Counted from the first letter of the stretch, positions 17,720 to 25,976 are shown. The stretch is 64,000 nt of DNA from UBA3775 sp964584255 (GCA_964584255.1 CAZOZM010000006.1:62001-126000); one strand, 5' to 3'. A program made the numbers and translations. Notes: generated by a model not told the origin, from the letters alone.

Positions 17720-17823
17720 TATATGTTTAGAATGACAGGTTTTGGGAGATAATTTCTTTTATAAGGCATGTTTTATCTGTATTTTCGGGATAAGGATGCA
17801 AATTATTATAAGTGGGACAATGT

Positions 17824-19224
17824 ATGGTTAAGGATATTGAAGAAAAGAAAAAACGTTTAACAGATTTACTGGCAGTTGACCGTTGTTTTGATATGGTTGA
17901 AAGAAGTATATGTATAGGCGGGAGAAATGCCGTAATTTACTGTATCGATGGTTTTACGGAGGGATCGGTACTTCAAAGAATAGTACAGTTTCTTATAAGC
18001 ATAAAGCCTGATGAAATGCCCGATGCTATGGAGGAATTCTCTAAAAGACTGATTCCTCACGGAGAAATTAGTGTTGTGAAAACATATGAACAGGCAGAAC
18101 TGTTTACAATGTCGGGGCTTACACTTCTGATTATTGACGGATATGAAGATGGTGTTGTAATAGACTGCAGGAATTTTCCGTCAAGAGGAGTGGAAGAGCC
18201 GGATAAAGATAAAGTCATGAGAGGATCCAGGGATGGATTCACTGAAATACTTGTTTCAAATGTTGCACTTATAAGAAGAAGAATTAAAAGCAGCAGTTTT
18301 ACGGCGGAACTTCTTCATATCGGTAAAAGTTCAAAAACGGATGTTGTATTATGTTATGTTGAAGGCAGGGCAGATTCCGACTTTGTTGAGAAAATAAACA
18401 ACAGACTGAAGGAAATAAAAACGGATTCGCTGACAATGAATATAGAAAGTCTTGCTGAGTGTATACACAAATCAAAATGGATTAATCCGTTTCCGAAGTT
18501 TAAGTATTCTGAAAGGCCGGACACGACGGCAGCATCCCTGCTCGAAGGAAACGTTGTAGTAATGGTTGATAATTCCCCGGCAGCAATGATAATACCGACA
18601 AGTGTTTTTGACATAATTGAGGATGCTGATGACTATTATTTTTCGCCGGTAACAGGAACGTATCTGCGATTATCGAGATGCATCATTACAGTCCTTACGC
18701 TTTTGGTTTCACCGTTGTATCTTCTGATTTGCAAATATTATATGTTTTTACCGGACTGGCTGGTTTTTACACTGCCGCATTCACCTGTAAATGTTCCGGT
18801 TTTACTGCAGTTCCTTATATTGGAATTTGCGGTTGACGGACTTAAGCTGGCAAGCCTTAATACGCCTGATTCGCTAAATACGCCGCTGAGTGTTATAGCC
18901 GGAATTGTAGTGGGAGAGTTTGCCGTAAGTTCGGGATGGTTTAACGAGGAAGTGCTCCTTTATATGGCTTTTGTGACTCTGGCAAATTATTCTCAAAGCA
19001 GTTTCGAACTAGGCTATGCACTTAAATTTATGCGACTGATAATACTTACGGCAACAGGTCTGTTTGGAATAGGGGGATTTGTTGCAGGAATTGCATTTAC
19101 GATATTGTGCATGGTAAGCAATAGAACCGTTGCGGGCACGTCATATCTTTCACCTGTATATCCAATGGATTTAAAAAAGATAATGAAACAGTTTTTGAGG
19201 GTGGACATTAAAAAGAAATTATAA
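17824..19224 (+). CDS. GerA-family spore protein, SpoVAF-like
   Basis: The protein has the GerA architecture: a soluble N-terminal region (about residues 1-270) containing SRGVEEPDKDKVMRGSRDGF and TELLHIGK-like features, then four or five membrane helices in the C-terminal 190 residues. The motif PVYPMDLKKI at the C-terminus is typical of the SpoVAF branch. SpoVAF sits in the spore inner membrane and is thought to aid germination or DPA release. Here it is not next to spoVAA-E or other ger genes. The start is either the ATG at 17824 (weak AGTGGGA upstream) or the GTG at 17812; I prefer the ATG. The presence of this gene suggests a spore-forming lineage. Confidence 0.82.
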   Translation: MVKDIEEKKKRLTDLLAVDRCFDMVERSICIGGRNAVIYCIDGFTEGSVLQRIVQFLISIKPDEMPDAMEEFSKRLIPHGEISVVKTYEQAELFTMSGLTLLIIDGYEDGVVIDCRNFPSRGVEEPDKDKVMRGSRDGFTEILVSNVALIRRRIKSSSFTAELLHIGKSSKTDVVLCYVEGRADSDFVEKINNRLKEIKTDSLTMNIESLAECIHKSKWINPFPKFKYSERPDTTAASLLEGNVVVMVDNSPAAMIIPTSVFDIIEDADDYYFSPVTGTYLRLSRCIITVLTLLVSPLYLLICKYYMFLPDWLVFTLPHSPVNVPVLLQFLILEFAVDGLKLASLNTPDSLNTPLSVIAGIVVGEFAVSSGWFNEEVLLYMAFVTLANYSQSSFELGYALKFMRLIILTATGLFGIGGFVAGIAFTILCMVSNRTVAGTSYLSPVYPMDLKKIMKQFLRVDIKKKL

Positions 19225-19357
19225 ATTTTATCGGAGAAATATGGACTTTTAAATCGTTTGGGAATACAATTTGAATGAAAGACAAAAATTGCATTTAGTT
19301 GAGAGCAAAAGCTGACAGGTCTTTCAATACTAAAACGTTTGGAGAAGGAATTTAATT

Positions 19358-19840
19358 ATGAACGAAATAAGAAAAAAGGGTATAGAGGATGTTGCGGTGG
19401 TTGAAAGTTCGCTTCCGGTAAAGTTTGGAGTAAGTCCTGAGATGCCTAATATATCTGACAAACTCATGGAAATAGCAGATGAGGCAAGAGAAAATTCATA
19501 CAGTCCTTATTCGAATTACAGCGTAGGTGCGGCACTTTTATGTTCTGATGGAAGCATATATACGGGATGCAATGTTGAAACTGCGGCTTTTATCGGAACA
19601 TGTGCGGAGAAAAATGCTCTGTTTAAGGCAATAAGTGAGGGGAAGAGAAGTTTTCTTGCGATTGCAGTATCGGGTGGAGCCAATAATGAGGAACCCGGAA
19701 ACTGTACTCCTTGCGGCTCGTGCAGACAGGTGCTTGCGGAATTTTCGAAGGAGAATGATATTGCAATTGTAATGAGAGTGGAGGGAAAGGTAAGAACACT
19801 TCCTCTGAGTGAGCTCCTCCCATTTACATTTGAATTGTAA
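19358..19840 (+). CDS. cdd: Cytidine deaminase
   Basis: This tetrameric-type zinc enzyme converts cytidine and deoxycytidine to uridine and deoxyuridine for pyrimidine salvage. The catalytic CAEKNAL motif, with its zinc Cys and proton-shuttling Glu, is near residue 82, and TPCGSCRQVL near residue 119 supplies the other zinc cysteines. SPYSNYSVGAAL near residue 46 contacts the ribose. The protein has about 30 extra residues before the conserved core, compared with roughly 130-135 residues in Bacillus Cdd. GGAGAAGG supports the ATG at 19358, but a shorter start inside the extension cannot be excluded. Confidence 0.9.
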   Translation: MNEIRKKGIEDVAVVESSLPVKFGVSPEMPNISDKLMEIADEARENSYSPYSNYSVGAALLCSDGSIYTGCNVETAAFIGTCAEKNALFKAISEGKRSFLAIAVSGGANNEEPGNCTPCGSCRQVLAEFSKENDIAIVMRVEGKVRTLPLSELLPFTFEL

Positions 19841-20023
19841 ACCGTCAGGTCTGAGGCGTGGTTATTGTGTTTTTTTCGCGAATAACTTAAAAACCTGATG
19901 CTGATGTACTCAGAGTATGTCTTCGGAGGAGAAAATGATTTGTATTACTGTGGGTTTTTGAATGTGTCGGAATACAATCTGACTGACAAACCGAAAAAAA
20001 GTAAAAAAATGTAATTTTTGTGC

Positions 20024-20052
20024 TTGACAAATCATATCACGGTGAATATAAT
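20024..20052 (+). promoter_or_regulatory. Consensus promoter of the tRNA-Met/aro transcription unit
   Basis: TTGACA (20024-20029), a 17-base spacer and TATAAT (20047-20052) match the sigma-A consensus perfectly. Transcription should start near 20059, about 22 bases before tRNA-Met. No separate promoter is visible for the leader peptide and aro genes downstream. Confidence 0.92.
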
Positions 20053-20080
20053 AACCATTGTTCGCGTAACAAAGCGCCAT

Positions 20081-20154
20081 GGCGAAGTAGCTCAGTTGGC
20101 TAGAGCACACGGTTCATACCCGTGGTGTCGTGGGTTCGAATCCCTCCTTCGCTA
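20081..20154 (+). tRNA. tRNA-Met (CAT), elongator type
   Basis: A full cloverleaf is visible: acceptor GGCGAAG/CTTCGCT with a G-U first pair, as in the Bacillus elongator tRNA-Met; D stem GCTC/GAGC; anticodon stem CACGG/CCGTG with loop TTCATAC (anticodon CAT); and T loop TTCGAAT. The T stem has one T-T mismatch. CCA is not encoded. An Ile tRNA with a lysidine-modified CAT anticodon is the alternative, but the acceptor sequence fits Met. Confidence 0.92.
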
Positions 20155-20180
20155 TTCAAAAATTTAACGGAGAGAAAACG

Positions 20181-20240
20181 ATGTTAAACAATACATTTAC
20201 AGCTTGCTTTTATTACTACTTTTACAATGACTTTAAATAG
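20181..20240 (+). CDS. Phe/Tyr-rich leader peptide (attenuator peptide)
   Basis: A 19-residue reading frame, MLNNTFTACFYYYFYNDFK, begins at an ATG with GGAGAG about six bases upstream and ends in TAG. Four Phe and four Tyr residues make up 8 of 19 codons, with a run FYYYFY. It lies directly ahead of an intrinsic terminator and of the aroF and pheA genes. This is the arrangement of ribosome-mediated attenuation, as with E. coli pheL: scarcity of charged tRNA-Phe or tRNA-Tyr would stall the ribosome. The ATG follows tRNA-Met by only 26 bases. I infer the role from composition and position; there is no sequence homology to known leaders that I can claim. Confidence 0.8.
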   Translation: MLNNTFTACFYYYFYNDFK

Positions 20241-20330
20241 GAATCTGTAAAAGTGTTTTTTGCTGTACAAAAATATCAGGATAATCGGAGGACCTGCAGT
20301 AAAATCACTGCAGGTCCTCTTTTTATTTTC
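20218..20330 (+). promoter_or_regulatory. Transcription attenuator region ahead of aroF-pheA
   Basis: Three RNA elements are visible. ACTTTTACA (20218-20226, inside the Tyr/Phe codons) pairs perfectly with TGTAAAAGT (20246-20254). GAGGACCTGCAGT (20288-20300) pairs with ACTGCAGGTCCTC (20307-20319) as a 13-bp stem followed by TTTTTATTTT, an intrinsic terminator. A candidate antiterminator pairs GTG, TTTT and CTGTA within 20253-20267 with TGCAG, AAAA and CAC within 20295-20308, which would break the terminator. The first two are clear; the antiterminator is a hand-made proposal. No T-box motif is present. Confidence 0.8.
20288..20324 (+). terminator. Attenuator terminator of the aro leader
   Basis: This is a perfect 13-bp GC-rich stem with a six-base loop AAAATC and a five-T run at 20320-20324. 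It lies about 90 bases before the aroF ATG, so it should stop transcription before the structural genes unless antitermination occurs. Confidence 0.93.
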
Positions 20331-20415
20331 AGATATCGCAGAGCTTTAGCAATGGATCCGGCCGGAGCCCTTAACGATATAAAACGTAAAGTATATTGAT
20401 TTAGGGAGGTGCAAT

Positions 20416-21414
20416 ATGATTGCAATTTTAAAACAGGGAGTTAAAGACGAGGAAATTAAAAATCTGGTTATCTGGTTCAAAAACCAGAATGTGGATGTAC
20501 ATGTTTCTAAAGGTCAGTATCAGACAATACTTGGTCTTGTAGGTGATACCAGCAGATTTGATACGGATTTTATCCAGGGAATTGATATTGTTGATAAAGT
20601 TCAGCATGTAAGTGAACCATTTAAGAATGCAAATAGAAAATTTCATCCGGATGATACGATTGTTTATGTTGGAGATTATGCAATCGGAGGCGGAAATTTT
20701 CAGTATATAGCCGGTCCTTGTTCGGTAGAAAGTAAGGAACAGATTATTACAGTGGCTGAAAGTGTAAAAAAATCCGGAGCAAATCTCCTGAGGGGCGGAG
20801 CATTTAAGCCAAGAACAAGTCCTTATGCTTTCCAGGGAATGGGAAAGGATGGATTGGAGCTTTTGCTCGAAGCAAAGAAGGCAACAGGAATGCCTATAGT
20901 AACGGAAATAATGAATGCAAATCATATTTCGCTCTTTGAAGATGTAGATCTTATTCAGGTCGGAGCAAGAAATATGCAGAATTTTGAATTGTTGAAAGAA
21001 CTTGGAAAAATCAGAAAACCTATCCTCCTTAAAAGGGGACTTGCAAACACAATGCAGGAACTTCTTATGAGTGCTGAGTATATTCTTGCCGGCGGAAACG
21101 AGCAGGTGATTCTTTGTGAAAGAGGAATCAGAACATTTGAAACATATACAAGAAATACTCTGGATTTGTCAGCAGTTCCAAAGCTTAAGGAACTGTCACA
21201 TTTACCTGTGGTAGTAGATCCGAGTCATGCAACAGGATACAGAAATCTTGTCAAGCCGATGGCAATGGCGGCAGTAGCCTGCGGTGCGGATGGTCTTATG
21301 ATTGAAGTTCACAACGATCCTGCACGAGCATTGTGCGATGGAGCACAGTCACTTACGCCGGAGAGTTTCACGGATGTAGTTAATGCTTGCGAAATGATAA
21401 GAAAAGTATTATAA
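20416..21414 (+). CDS. aroF: 3-deoxy-7-phosphoheptulonate synthase (type I-beta, regulatory domain)
   Basis: DAHP synthase condenses phosphoenolpyruvate and erythrose 4-phosphate, the entry step of aromatic amino acid synthesis. Residues 1-70 form the ferredoxin-like N-terminal domain seen in Thermotoga-type enzymes, which confers feedback inhibition. The catalytic barrel follows with AGPCSVES near residue 98, GGAFKPRTSPYAFQG near residue 128, LKRG near residue 198 and DPSHATGYR near residue 275. AGGGAGGT precedes the ATG. It is 35 bases from pheA and under the Phe/Tyr leader, consistent with control by those amino acids. Confidence 0.94.
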   Translation: MIAILKQGVKDEEIKNLVIWFKNQNVDVHVSKGQYQTILGLVGDTSRFDTDFIQGIDIVDKVQHVSEPFKNANRKFHPDDTIVYVGDYAIGGGNFQYIAGPCSVESKEQIITVAESVKKSGANLLRGGAFKPRTSPYAFQGMGKDGLELLLEAKKATGMPIVTEIMNANHISLFEDVDLIQVGARNMQNFELLKELGKIRKPILLKRGLANTMQELLMSAEYILAGGNEQVILCERGIRTFETYTRNTLDLSAVPKLKELSHLPVVVDPSHATGYRNLVKPMAMAAVACGADGLMIEVHNDPARALCDGAQSLTPESFTDVVNACEMIRKVL

Positions 21415-21449
21415 CTATCTTAAATAAATTAAGATGAATAGAGGTTCGT

Positions 21450-22595
21450 ATGATAGACATTCAGGAAAGCAGAACAAAAATAGATGCCATAGACAATCGT
21501 ATGGTTGAACTTTTTAAGGAACGTATGGCAGTCGCAAGAGATATTGCAGAGTATAAAAAGAGTAACAACTTAAATACCCTGGATGAAGGCCGGGAAAGAA
21601 AACTGCTTGCGAGGGTAAGTGAGATGGCAGGACCGGACTTTGATAATTATACAAGGACATTGTACTCTCTGATAATGGACTTAAGCAAAACTTATCAGCA
21701 CGGTGTGATTTATCCGGAATCAGAACTTTGCAATAAGGTTGAGAAGGCTCTTGAAAATACACCAAATCTCTTTCCTCCGGTTGCATCGGTAGCCTGTCAG
21801 GGAGTGGAAGGCGCGTATAGTCAGATAGCAGCGACAAGATTTTTTAAGGTTCCTGAAATAGAATTCTATGAGAATTTTGAAAATGTTTTTCAGGCTGTAG
21901 AAAGCGAAAAATGTCAATACGGAGTGTTACCTATTGAGAATTCAACGGCAGGTTCCGTTAATATGACATACGACCTCATGATCAAATACAACTTTCATAT
22001 ATGCAAAAGTCTTAGACTTAAGATTGATCACAACCTTCTTGCTAAAAACGGTACGAAGATTGAGGATATAAAGGAAATTTATTCACATGAACAGGCTATT
22101 TCACAGTGCGCCGGTTTTTTAAAGGGACTTCCGGGCGTGAAGGTAACTGTTGTAAAGAATACGGCGGTTGCAGCCAAGATGGTTGCGGAATCCGGGAGAA
22201 AAGACGTGGCGGCGCTTTCCAGCCGTTCATGTGCATCATTATACAATCTGAGCTTCATAAAAAAATGTGTGCAGGATAAGGAAAACAACTATACAAGATT
22301 TATCTGTTTCAGTAAAAAGCCGGAAATATATCCGGGAGCAGACAGAACTTCTTTGATGATGGTACTTGATCATAAACCGGGAGCACTGTATAAAATTATG
22401 AGCAGATTCTTTGCTTTGGGAATAAACCTTCTCAAGATTGAATCAAGGCCTATTCCGGAGAGGGATTTTGAGTTTATGTTTTATTTTGATGTGGAAGCGA
22501 GCGTGTATTCACCTGAATTTAAGACGCTGCTTTCGGAATTTGAACATCAGACTGAGGAGTTTAAATATCTGGGAACTTACAGTGAGATTGTTTAA
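21450..22595 (+). CDS. pheA: Bifunctional chorismate mutase / prephenate dehydratase
   Basis: This enzyme converts chorismate to prephenate and then to phenylpyruvate, the committed route to phenylalanine. Residues 1-85 are an AroQ-type chorismate mutase (IDAIDNRMVELFKERM). The prephenate dehydratase domain follows with GVEGAYSQIAATRFF near residue 115, IENSTAGSVNMTYD near residue 167, and TRFICFS near residue 284. The ACT domain at the C-terminus contains IESRPIPERDFEFMFY, whose ESRP motif binds Phe for feedback inhibition. GAGG sits five bases before the ATG. It is paired with aroF below the leader attenuator. Confidence 0.94.
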   Translation: MIDIQESRTKIDAIDNRMVELFKERMAVARDIAEYKKSNNLNTLDEGRERKLLARVSEMAGPDFDNYTRTLYSLIMDLSKTYQHGVIYPESELCNKVEKALENTPNLFPPVASVACQGVEGAYSQIAATRFFKVPEIEFYENFENVFQAVESEKCQYGVLPIENSTAGSVNMTYDLMIKYNFHICKSLRLKIDHNLLAKNGTKIEDIKEIYSHEQAISQCAGFLKGLPGVKVTVVKNTAVAAKMVAESGRKDVAALSSRSCASLYNLSFIKKCVQDKENNYTRFICFSKKPEIYPGADRTSLMMVLDHKPGALYKIMSRFFALGINLLKIESRPIPERDFEFMFYFDVEASVYSPEFKTLLSEFEHQTEEFKYLGTYSEIV

Positions 22596-22602
22596 ACCGG
22601 TA

Positions 22603-22626
22603 TGCATCTTGTGAAGATGCACATTT
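22603..22626 (+). terminator. Probable terminator after pheA
   Basis: TGCATCTT (22603-22610) and AAGATGCA (22614-22621) form an 8-bp stem with a three-base loop, followed by CATTTTT. The T run is short, so termination may be partial. Confidence 0.55.
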
Positions 22627-22714
22627 TTGCCTGTTTGTTAAAGAAGGCAACGTGCTGAAAGCTGCATATATGTCTTATGATTTCGGATACGGAAAAGAAA
22701 GGAATAGTCAATTA

Positions 22715-23257
22715 ATGAGAGTCGGAATGGGTTATGATGTTCACCGTTTGACAGAAAACAGGGAACTTATTATCGGAGGCGTTAAAATTGAATATGAAAA
22801 AGGTCTTCTGGGTCATTCGGATGCGGATGTGCTGACACATGCAATTATGGATTCAATCCTTGGAGCCTGTGCACTGGGAGACATAGGAAAGCATTTTCCG
22901 GACAACGATCCGGCATACAAAGGAGCAGATTCAATAGAATTGCTTAAAAAGGTCGGGGAAATCATAAGGGATAAAATGTTTGTAATCGGAAACATTGATG
23001 CGACAATAATTGCTCAAAAACCTAAAATGTTACCACATATTGAAGGAATGAGAAAAAACATATCTGATGCTCTTAATATTCAGATTGACCAGGTTAACAT
23101 TAAGGCAACAACGGAGGAAGGGCTCGGATTTACCGGAAGCGGAGAAGGAATTTCAGCGCAGGCGGTTTGTCTTGTAAATGAAATGAAAGACATGGGTGTT
23201 TTTGAGTACGGAAACTGTTCCGGCTGTGCCGGATGCGGAAACGGAGGAAAACAGTAA
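22715..23257 (+). CDS. ispF: 2-C-methyl-D-erythritol 2,4-cyclodiphosphate synthase with Cys-rich tail
   Basis: IspF forms the cyclic diphosphate intermediate of the MEP isoprenoid pathway. GYDVHRL near residue 6, GHSDADVLTHA near residue 35, DIGKHFPD near residue 54, and TTEEGLGFTGSGEGISAQAV near residue 130 are conserved. I use the ATG at 22715 (MRVGMGYDVH) rather than the GTG at 22652; AAAGGA lies about 11 bases upstream. The core ends near residue 158, and about 22 extra residues follow, ending in NCSGCAGCGNGGKQ. That tail has three cysteines in CxxCxxC spacing, not part of normal IspF. It overlaps the next start as TAATG. Confidence 0.92.
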   Translation: MRVGMGYDVHRLTENRELIIGGVKIEYEKGLLGHSDADVLTHAIMDSILGACALGDIGKHFPDNDPAYKGADSIELLKKVGEIIRDKMFVIGNIDATIIAQKPKMLPHIEGMRKNISDALNIQIDQVNIKATTEEGLGFTGSGEGISAQAVCLVNEMKDMGVFEYGNCSGCAGCGNGGKQ

Positions 23258-24081
23258 TGATATATAAAAGAATACCATTAAGTGTTCCATATGAAGCGGC
23301 GGGTCTCTCCGGTGAAGGATGCAATCCGGAACTGGTATGTTTATGTGCCGATTATTCTGACGAAATAGAGAATACGAAACAGCAGGCAGTAATGATTTGT
23401 CCCGGCGGCGGATATGATTTTTTATCAGACAGGGAAGCGGAGCCTATTGCTTTTGCTTTTCTTAAAAGTGGAATTCAGTGTTTCGTTTTAAGATATTCCG
23501 TATATCATAGAAGATTTCCTACGGATTTACTTGAGGCGGCAGCAGGAATGGCATATATCTATGACCATGCCGATGAATACAATATCGATAAGGAAAAAAT
23601 AAGTGTCTGCGGTTTTTCTGCAGGAGGTCATCTTGCAGCATCCCTTGCAGTTCATTGGAATAAGGAATTTGTAAAACAGCCTCTCAATCTGAATAACAGT
23701 CATAAACCTCATTCGGCAATTTTATGTTATCCTGTTATTTCATCAACCGATACTCATCAGGGTTCGATTGACAATTTGCTCTATAACAATTATGATTGTG
23801 ATGCTGAGGAACTGATTTCGCTTGAAAAGCAGGTATCGGAAGACACACCACCTTGTTTTATCTGGCATTGTGCAGATGATGGATGTGTGCCCGTATCAAA
23901 CAGCCTGCGTTTTGCAAATGCTTTGAACTGTAGCGGAATTCCGTTCGCACTTCATGTGTTTACCGAAGGCGGACACGGACTTGCATTGGCAGATGAAGTT
24001 ACGGCGAAATATCCGGAGCAGATAAATAAGGACTGTCAGATATGGGTCAAACTTGCCATTGACTGGCTGAAAACACATTAA
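23257..24081 (+). CDS. Alpha/beta-hydrolase, acetyl-esterase-like
   Basis: This is a cytoplasmic serine esterase or lipase-like hydrolase of 274 residues. The oxyanion motif CPGGGYDFLSDREAEP lies near residues 47-62, the nucleophile elbow GFSAGGHLAASLAVHW near residue 120, and a late Asp (CADDGCVPV) and His (GGHGLAL) complete the catalytic triad. These features resemble BD-FAE or acetylxylan esterases. The ATG at 23257 overlaps the ispF stop (TAATG) and follows GGAGGAAAA, so I reject the upstream start at 23233. The substrate is not deducible; xylan acetyl groups are a guess from the CE2-like esterase elsewhere in the window. Confidence 0.82.
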   Translation: MIYKRIPLSVPYEAAGLSGEGCNPELVCLCADYSDEIENTKQQAVMICPGGGYDFLSDREAEPIAFAFLKSGIQCFVLRYSVYHRRFPTDLLEAAAGMAYIYDHADEYNIDKEKISVCGFSAGGHLAASLAVHWNKEFVKQPLNLNNSHKPHSAILCYPVISSTDTHQGSIDNLLYNNYDCDAEELISLEKQVSEDTPPCFIWHCADDGCVPVSNSLRFANALNCSGIPFALHVFTEGGHGLALADEVTAKYPEQINKDCQIWVKLAIDWLKTH

Positions 24082-24121
24082 AAATGAGACAGAATCCTGA
24101 TTAAGATTTTTGGAGGAATAT

Positions 24122-25543
24122 ATGGAAAACAAGCTCAGTATTTACAATACGCTTACTAAGAAAACAGATAAATTTGTACCAAATGAAGACGGAAAGGTTG
24201 CAATGTATACTTGTGGGCCTACGGTTTATCATTTTGCACATATCGGAAATCTCAGAAGTTATATTTGTGAAGATGTCCTTGAAAAGACACTGCGTTACTT
24301 AGGTTATGATGTTAAGAGAGTAATGAATATCACGGATGTGGGTCATCTCTCAAGTGATGCCGATTCGGGTGAGGACAAAATGCTCAAAGGTGCTAAGAGA
24401 GAGCATAAAACGGTAATGGAAATTGCTGATTTTTATACTCAGGCATTTTTCAGTGACTGTTCAAAACTTAATATAAAAAAGCCTGATGTGGTTGAGCCTG
24501 CAACGAACTGTATTCCTGAATTTATAAACATGATAGAAGTGCTCCTGGAAAAGGGATATGCATATATTTCAGGAGAAAATGTTTATTTTGATACAAGCAG
24601 GCTGAAGGATTATTACGTTCTTACGGGGCACAGTGAAGAAGAACTCTATGTTGGTGTAAGAGATGATGTTCAGGAAGATGTAAACAAAAAGAACAAAAAT
24701 GATTTTGTCCTCTGGTTTACAAAGAGTAAGTTTGAAGATCAGGCTCTTAAGTGGGACAGTCCATGGGGTGTCGGTTATCCGGGATGGCATATAGAATGCT
24801 CATGCATAAGTATGAAGCATCTTGGCGAGTATATGGACATACATTGCGGTGGTGTTGACAATATATTCCCTCATCATACTAATGAAATTGCGCAGAGCGA
24901 ATCATATACAGGGCATAAGTGGTGTAATTACTGGTTCCATGTTCATCATTTAAATGATAAGACGGGAAAGATGAGTAAATCGAAGGGAGATTTTCTCACG
25001 GTTTCGCTTCTTGAGTCAAAGGGATACAATCCTCTTGCATATCGTATGTTCTGCCTTCAGAGTCATTATCGTAAGCCATTGGAATTTTCATATGAAGTTC
25101 TTGATCAGGTTTCAAGTGCTTATGAGAAGCTTAAGAACAGAATAGCCTCTTTGAAACCGGAAGGGGAGGTGTCTGAGGAAGATTATGCTTCTTTCAGAGA
25201 GAAATTTGAAAGTGCACTTTGTAATGATATTAACACATCAAGTGCAATTACATGCGTATATGATGTCTTAAAGTCTAATATAAATGATGCTACAAAGATT
25301 AAGCTTATCAGCAGTTTTGATGAAGTGCTCAGTCTTAATCTTATGTCCGGTACGGATGAGGAAAAGCAGGATGACGGACTTGATGAGGATTTAAAGGCCT
25401 ATATAGAAGAGCAGATTGCAAAGCGTAAAGATGCAAAGAAAAACAAAGATTTTGCTACGGCCGATTCCATCAGAGAAGAACTTGCTGCAAAGGGTATTAA
25501 AATTCGTGATACCAGAGAAGGTACGGTATGGGAGAAGATTTAA
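24122..25543 (+). CDS. cysS: Cysteine--tRNA ligase
   Basis: CysRS charges tRNA-Cys. YTCGPTVYHFAHIGNLRSY, close to the N-terminus, holds the zinc Cys and the HIGH-type motif. GWHIECSCISMKHLG near residue 220 and HHTNEIAQSE near residue 245 hold other zinc ligands, and KMSKSKGDF near residue 279 is the KMSKS loop. GGAGGA at 24112-24117 directs the ATG at 24122, not the earlier TTG. It overlaps mrnC by 16 bases, forming a cysS-mrnC-rlmB cluster that is well known in Firmicutes. Confidence 0.96.
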   Translation: MENKLSIYNTLTKKTDKFVPNEDGKVAMYTCGPTVYHFAHIGNLRSYICEDVLEKTLRYLGYDVKRVMNITDVGHLSSDADSGEDKMLKGAKREHKTVMEIADFYTQAFFSDCSKLNIKKPDVVEPATNCIPEFINMIEVLLEKGYAYISGENVYFDTSRLKDYYVLTGHSEEELYVGVRDDVQEDVNKKNKNDFVLWFTKSKFEDQALKWDSPWGVGYPGWHIECSCISMKHLGEYMDIHCGGVDNIFPHHTNEIAQSESYTGHKWCNYWFHVHHLNDKTGKMSKSKGDFLTVSLLESKGYNPLAYRMFCLQSHYRKPLEFSYEVLDQVSSAYEKLKNRIASLKPEGEVSEEDYASFREKFESALCNDINTSSAITCVYDVLKSNINDATKIKLISSFDEVLSLNLMSGTDEEKQDDGLDEDLKAYIEEQIAKRKDAKKNKDFATADSIREELAAKGIKIRDTREGTVWEKI

Positions 25544-25962
25544 ACAGTATAATTACGGAAAGTATGGGATTGGAAAACGTAACGGATTATAAGGAATTGT
25601 CGCCGCTTACGTTAGCATACATCGGTGATGCGGTTTATGAACTTATTATACGGAGCTGTCTGGTAAATCAGAAAGAAAGACAGGTAAATAAGTATCATAA
25701 ACTGTGTTCCGGACTTGTAAATGCTGAGGCACAGAAGAATCTCATAATGAAGGTGATGGACAGACTGACGGATGAAGAGAAGGCAGTTTTTAAAAGAGGA
25801 CGTAATGCGAAATCTGCAAGTATGCCTAAAAATGCATCTCCGTCAGATTACAGAAATGCTACCGGATTTGAGGCTTTGTGCGGGTACCTGTATTTATCGG
25901 GAAGACTGACGCGTCTTCTTGAAATAATTTCTTTGGGAATTGATATGGATATTCCTGAATAA
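25528..25962 (+). CDS. mrnC: Mini-ribonuclease III
   Basis: MrnC is a dimeric RNase III catalytic domain without a double-stranded-RNA-binding domain; in Bacillus it trims 23S rRNA ends. The motif LAYIGDAVYELII near residue 26 carries the catalytic Asp region, and ATGFEALCGYLYLSGR near residue 110 has the second acidic patch. The 144-residue length is typical. It overlaps the end of cysS by 16 bases and is followed 14 bases later by rlmB. Confidence 0.92.
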   Translation: MGEDLNSIITESMGLENVTDYKELSPLTLAYIGDAVYELIIRSCLVNQKERQVNKYHKLCSGLVNAEAQKNLIMKVMDRLTDEEKAVFKRGRNAKSASMPKNASPSDYRNATGFEALCGYLYLSGRLTRLLEIISLGIDMDIPE

Positions 25963-25976
25963 AATCGGAGGAATTA

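Noticed and set aside
19935..19961. Eight-codon frame after a GGAGGA site
   Set aside because: Too short to judge. It lies upstream of the tRNA promoter with no promoter of its own and no regulated gene or terminator in an attenuator arrangement.
20155..20415. T-box or TRAP control of aroF-pheA
   Set aside because: No T-box core and no run of GAG/TAG repeats; a leader peptide with Phe/Tyr codons explains the region better.
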